This document shows positions 13,485 through 15,911 of a stretch of DNA of 15,911 nucleotides, piece by piece. The notes beneath the pieces are model-generated. The model was given only the letters and a program-made list of their open reading frames with translations. It had not been told where the DNA came from and searched no databases. The DNA is from Eubacteriaceae bacterium. GTDB lineage: Bacteria > Bacillota > Clostridia > Eubacteriales > Anaerofustaceae. The DNA is taken from contig JAGACT010000121.1 of assembly GCA_017613995.1 (NCBI GenBank), positions 1-15,911 on the forward strand. Direction: 5' to 3'. Every line of letters begins with the position of its first letter. Position 1 is the first letter of the stretch. Position numbers and translations under genes: made by a program.

Positions 13485-14090
13485 TCACTGCTCCGTAAGT
13501 GCTGCGGTCTCCTTCACCACGCTGTCCTCGCACTCCCGCATGGCCAGGATCGTCTTTTCGAAAAGCGTGTCCAGATCCCATCCCAGCATCTCGCATCCCT
13601 GCCTGATGATGTCGCGGGAGCAGCCCTCCGCGAAGCGCTTGTCCTTGAACTTCTTTTTGAGGCTCGACACCTCCATGTCCTTCGTGCTTCCGGAGGGCCT
13701 CATCCTGGCGGCGGCCCCCACGAGGCCGGTGAGTTCGTCGCAGGCGAAAAGCACCTTTTCCATCTCGTGGACGGGCTCCACGTCACAGCAGATGCCGTAG
13801 CCGTGGGAGCATACCGCGTGGATCAGTTCCTCGGAGCATCCGCCCCCGGCGAGAAGCTCGGGAGCCTTCACGCAGTGCTCCTGGGGGTATAATTCGAAGT
13901 CTATGTCATGCAGCAGTCCGCACAGGGACCAGAATTCCGCGTCGTCCCCGTATCCGAGATCCTCGGCGAACCATTTCATGACTCCCTCCACCGTAAGGGA
14001 ATGGGAGATATGGAAAGGCTCCCGGTTGTACTTACGAAGAAGCTTCAGGGCCTCATCCCTTGTTATGTTCGCGTTCAATTGCTTCCACAT
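13485..14090 (-). CDS. HD-domain hydrolase
   Basis: This protein of about 201 residues is a metal-dependent HD-superfamily phosphohydrolase. The N-terminal half has ISHSLTVEGVMKWFAEDLG and the signature CGLLHDIDFELYP, with the paired His-Asp about 60 residues in. Later CSHGYG and FACDELTGLV supply further likely ligands. The substrate is unknown. The start is uncertain. ATG at 14090 overlaps the upstream gene by 38 bases and has AAAAGG almost touching it. GTG at 14099 would add three residues, and TTG at 14078 would shorten the protein by four. All keep the HD domain. It is the last gene before the terminator at 13452. Confidence 0.87.
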   Translation of the reverse strand: MWKQLNANITRDEALKLLRKYNREPFHISHSLTVEGVMKWFAEDLGYGDDAEFWSLCGLLHDIDFELYPQEHCVKAPELLAGGGCSEELIHAVCSHGYGICCDVEPVHEMEKVLFACDELTGLVGAAARMRPSGSTKDMEVSSLKKKFKDKRFAEGCSRDIIRQGCEMLGWDLDTLFEKTILAMRECEDSVVKETAALTEQ

Positions 14091-14511
14091 CCTTTTCACT
14101 TATTACTCTGTAGCCCGCCTCCCTCAGCATGGCGGCGGTTATCCCTTCCGAGGGGATCTTCCTGCCGCTGAAGGTGCCGTCATATACGTCATGCACGCCG
14201 CAGGACGGGCTGGATTCCTTCAGTATGCACAGCTCGCATCCCGAAAGATCAGCGGCTCTGAGAGCCAGAAGGGCTCCCGTCTCGAACTGCCGGGTCACGT
14301 CCTCCCCCCGGCAGGAGTAAACTTTTCTTTTACCGTCCTCCACCCGGATCTCCGACGGATCCCTGGGGGTGGGAAGTCCTCCGAACTGCTCGGGGCATAT
14401 GAGGACCACTTCGCGGCCCCTGCAGAAAGCCTTTACCGCCTCGTTACCGTTGTCGGTGCCGTCATATTTGCAGTCATAGCCGAAAAGGCATTTCGATACG
14501 ATATACGCCAT
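14053..14511 (-). CDS. DUF523 / TudS-like protein, probable [4Fe-4S] desulfidase
   Basis: This 152-residue protein matches the DUF523 family. Members studied as TudS remove sulfur from thiouracil with a [4Fe-4S] cluster held by three cysteines (family knowledge). The three expected cysteines are present: C8 (VSKCLFG), C39 (LICPEQFGGLPTPR) and C104 (ESSPSCG). YDGTFSG and GEDVTRQF are also typical. The ATG at 14511 is four bases after the yqeY stop, and I see no clear ribosome binding site, so translation probably depends on coupling to yqeY. The true substrate in this organism is unknown. Confidence 0.88.
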   Translation of the reverse strand: MAYIVSKCLFGYDCKYDGTDNGNEAVKAFCRGREVVLICPEQFGGLPTPRDPSEIRVEDGKRKVYSCRGEDVTRQFETGALLALRAADLSGCELCILKESSPSCGVHDVYDGTFSGRKIPSEGITAAMLREAGYRVISEKDVEAIEREHNKG

Positions 14512-14515
14512 CGGG

Positions 14516-14962
14516 CTACTTGCCGAGCAGTGCCTTCGCGGCGTCGCTGACGGCCTTGCCGTCGGCCCTGCCCTTTACTTTGGGCAGTACGTCGGCCATC
14601 AGTTCCTTCATCTGCTTCATCTCGGAGATCCCGAGCCTTTCCACGGCCTCCCTGACGATGTCCCCCAGCTCCTCTGCGGTGAGCTGGCTGGGCAGATACT
14701 TTTCCAGGATGGCGATCTCTTTGTTGGTCTGATCGATCAGATCGTCCCTTCCCGCCCTGACGAAGTCGCCCAGGGCGTCCTTTCTCTGCTTGAGCTGCTT
14801 TGAGATGACATCCATCACTCCGTCGTCATCCAGCTCCGTTTTATTGTCCTTTTCCACCTGCAGGATGCCCGCCCTGATCATGGTGACCGCGTTCTTCGTG
14901 ACGGTATCCTTTTCCTTCATGGCCGTCTTGAGGTCGGCCATAAGCTGTTCCTTGATGCTCAT
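14516..14962 (-). CDS. yqeY: GatB/YqeY-domain protein
   Basis: This 148-residue protein belongs to the YqeY family, which resembles the tRNA-binding tail domain of GatB in the tRNA amidotransferase. The order is an N-terminal helical part (MSIKEQLMADLKTAMK) and the C-terminal YqeY domain, with ILEKYLPSQLTAEEL, DVLPKVKGRADGK and the final AAKALLGK. The size is usual. Its cellular role is not well established; a tRNA-related role is suggested only by homology. AAAGGAG lies eight bases before the ATG at 14962. It follows rpsU, as in many Bacillota, separated by a terminator-like hairpin. Confidence 0.94.
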   Translation of the reverse strand: MSIKEQLMADLKTAMKEKDTVTKNAVTMIRAGILQVEKDNKTELDDDGVMDVISKQLKQRKDALGDFVRAGRDDLIDQTNKEIAILEKYLPSQLTAEELGDIVREAVERLGISEMKQMKELMADVLPKVKGRADGKAVSDAAKALLGK

Positions 14963-14983
14963 GCGATAACTCCTTTCGTAAAC

Positions 14984-15014
14984 AAAAAGGTCCTCCGAAC
15001 GTTACGGAAGACCT
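14984..15014 (-). terminator. Terminator or attenuator between rpsU and yqeY
   Basis: On the minus strand AGGTCTTCCG (15014-15005) pairs with CGGAGGACCT (14997-14988), with one G-U pair and a seven-base loop. Five T follow, overlapping the end of the stem (14988-14984). It lies ten bases after the rpsU stop and 22 before the yqeY ATG. I see no separate strong promoter for yqeY, so partial read-through from rpsU is likely. Confidence 0.8.
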
Positions 15015-15024
15015 GTAGATAACA

Positions 15025-15204
15025 TTATCTCTTATTTCTCTTTTTCCTGGCAGCTTCTGCCTTCTTCTTCTTTCTTACACTTGGTTTTTCGTAATGTTCT
15101 CTTTTTCTGATCTCAGCCATTACACCAGCCAATGCAGTCTTCTTCTTGAATCTCTTCAGAGCGCTCTCCAGGGATTCGCCTTCACGAACTTTTACTTCTG
15201 ACAT
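15025..15204 (-). CDS. rpsU: Small-subunit ribosomal protein S21
   Basis: S21 (59 residues) is a basic protein of the 30S subunit that acts in translation initiation. The sequence starts MSEVKVREGESLESALKRF and ends in a lysine/arginine-rich tail (KKKKAEAARKKRNKR), as usual. The frame is open upstream to 15258, but the ATG at 15204 gives the standard protein and is preceded by GGAGGG. Codon use and the strong promoter fit a ribosomal gene. It is slightly more AT-rich than its neighbours. Confidence 0.98.
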   Translation of the reverse strand: MSEVKVREGESLESALKRFKKKTALAGVMAEIRKREHYEKPSVRKKKKAEAARKKRNKR

Positions 15205-15263
15205 CTTTTCTTCTACCCTCCCCTCTGCATTGGTATAGTCACGCCCTTGCGGACGCATTGATA

Positions 15264-15291
15264 ATTATATCATACGCCGGGGGCAAGTCAA
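15264..15291 (-). promoter_or_regulatory. Strong promoter of rpsU
   Basis: On the minus strand there is TTGACT (15291-15286), a 16-base spacer and a perfect TATAAT (15269-15264), preceded by TGA as an extended -10. Transcription would start near 15257, leaving a leader of about 53 bases. This is the best promoter match in the window. Confidence 0.8.
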
Positions 15292-15308
15292 TAACATCAC
15301 GGCAAAAA

Positions 15309-15650
15309 TCAGCCCGCGGGCCATGAAAATTTTCTGCCCGCCATAAGATGGAAATGAAGATGGTTGACGCTCTGTCCGCCGTCCTCGCCCATGTTGTTGA
15401 CGATACGGAATCCGTCCTGGGAAATGCCGTAGCGTACGGCCAGCTTGTTGATTACCACGAAGATCTTTCCGATTATTTCGCTGCCTGCGGGAACGTTCAG
15501 GACGTTGTCGAAATGCTCCCTCGGGATTATCACGATGTGGATGGGCGCCTGGGGATCTATGTCATTGAAGGCGATCACATCGTCATCCTCGTATACTATG
15601 TCGGTGGGTATCTCCCTCGAAGCTATCTTGCAGAATAAACAGTCTTCCAT
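15309..15650 (-). CDS. HIT-family nucleotide hydrolase (HinT-like)
   Basis: This 113-residue protein is a histidine-triad nucleotide-binding protein, a family that hydrolyses nucleoside phosphoramidates and related compounds. The active-site triad is HLHFHL (H97, H99, H101). C4-x-x-C7 near the start (EDCLFCKIASREIP) is the usual zinc-binding element, with DIDPQAPIHIVIIPREH (30-46) following. The frame is open upstream for 11 codons, but the ATG at 15650 is chosen because it gives the standard N-terminus and has AAAGGAG eight bases upstream. It has its own promoter and is not linked to rpsU in an obvious operon: 104 bases and the rpsU promoter lie between them. Confidence 0.95.
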   Translation of the reverse strand: MEDCLFCKIASREIPTDIVYEDDDVIAFNDIDPQAPIHIVIIPREHFDNVLNVPAGSEIIGKIFVVINKLAVRYGISQDGFRIVNNMGEDGGQSVNHLHFHLMAGRKFSWPAG

Positions 15651-15673
15651 AAAATGACTCCTTTGTTTTGTGT

Positions 15674-15702
15674 ATTGTAGCACACCGGACCAGCCGGTGC
15701 AA
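15674..15702 (-). promoter_or_regulatory. Promoter of the HIT gene with an inverted repeat in its spacer
   Basis: On the minus strand there is TTGCAC (15702-15697), a 17-base spacer and TACAAT (15679-15674), preceded by TGC as an extended -10. CACCGG-ACCAG-CCGGTG (15683-15699) is a perfect inverted repeat lying almost wholly within the spacer. It could be an operator or the remains of a terminator hairpin for the upstream gene, but it has no T-run. Confidence 0.55.
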
Positions 15703-15733
15703 TATTTTGTTCAGTGCGGTGAGATATTCACCG

Positions 15734-15911
15734 TCAGTCGAGATACAGCTCCCTCATGCGCTCCCGTTCGGCATCGGTTATCCCGAGGCCCCGGGAGATG
15801 TAGCCCTCCAGGCCGCCGAACTGCTTTTCGGCTTCGTCACAGAGGGCCTCGAAGTAGCTTTCGTCGGCGATGAAAAACATCTTCATGGCGTTCCAGGCTT
15901 CGTCCGACAGG
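15734..15911 (-). CDS. C-terminal fragment of a probable tyrosine-protein phosphatase
   Basis: The last 58 codons of a leftward gene are visible, ending in TGA at 15736-15734. The sequence ESYFEALCDEAEKQFGG followed by LEGYISRGLGITDAERERM and RELYLD matches the C-terminal helical region I associate with bacterial Y_phosphatase3-type tyrosine phosphatases (a Tyr-Leu-x-Ala-like helix, a Gly-x-x-x-x-Tyr segment, then Gly-Leu-Gly-[IL]-Thr-[DE]). The catalytic part, with its Cys-x5-Arg loop, lies outside the window, so the call rests on the tail alone. Confidence 0.65.
   Translation of the reverse strand, partial: LSDEAWNAMKMFFIADESYFEALCDEAEKQFGGLEGYISRGLGITDAERERMRELYLD

Noticed and set aside
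1..15911. CRISPR arrays, insertion sequences, tRNA or rRNA genes
   Set aside because: No regularly spaced repeats, transposase motifs, terminal inverted repeats, cloverleaf-like segments or rRNA sequence were seen on either strand.

Overview
The window looks like chromosome from an anaerobic, low-to-moderate-GC Bacillota (Clostridia-type) bacterium. The evidence is strong AGGAGG-type ribosome binding sites before nearly every gene, a short-form HisG paired with HisZ, a PHP-type histidinol phosphatase, a YerC/TrpR-like regulator heading the his operon, an rpsU-yqeY linkage, and corrinoid/URO-D methyltransferase-type proteins. This is inference from gene content; no rRNA or other phylogenetic marker of high resolution is present. 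No mobile element, CRISPR array, tRNA or phage gene was found.

Layout. 1-61 is the first 20 codons of an unidentified leftward gene. 62-555 is a gene-free regulatory region between divergent genes, with two adjacent perfect 14-bp palindromes (211-238), alternative GC hairpins and phased T-tracts. 556-1191 (+) is a free-standing corrinoid (B12-binding) protein, closed by a strong terminator. 1291-1905 (+) is a metallo-beta-lactamase-fold hydrolase with its own extended -10 promoter. A 13-bp perfect bidirectional terminator (1910-1939) separates it from the convergent his operon.

1948-10285 (-) is a complete 11-gene histidine operon in the order yerC-hisZ-hisG-hisD-hisC-hisB-hisH-hisA-hisF-hisIE-hisK. 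Genes overlap by 1-7 bases or are separated by at most 5, so translation is almost certainly coupled. Every step from PRPP + ATP to histidine is covered. The first gene encodes a TrpR-superfamily regulator, and its promoter is overlapped by a sequence that closely resembles the E. coli TrpR operator, which suggests autoregulation of the operon.

10510-11877 (+) is a URO-D/MtaA-superfamily protein, a plausible partner for a corrinoid protein, but it lacks the usual His-x-Cys zinc motif. It diverges from the his operon. 11956-13395 (-) is an AbgB-like M20 amidohydrolase with its own promoter. 15204-13485 (-) is an rpsU-(terminator/attenuator)-yqeY-DUF523-HD cluster ending in a strong terminator. 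15309-15650 (-) is a HIT-family protein with its own promoter, and 15734-15911 (-) is the C-terminus of a probable tyrosine phosphatase.

I see no clearly novel multi-gene system. The observations most worth following are the TrpR-like operator at the his promoter, the tandem palindromes in the 62-555 region, and the atypical URO-D protein together with the orphan corrinoid protein.
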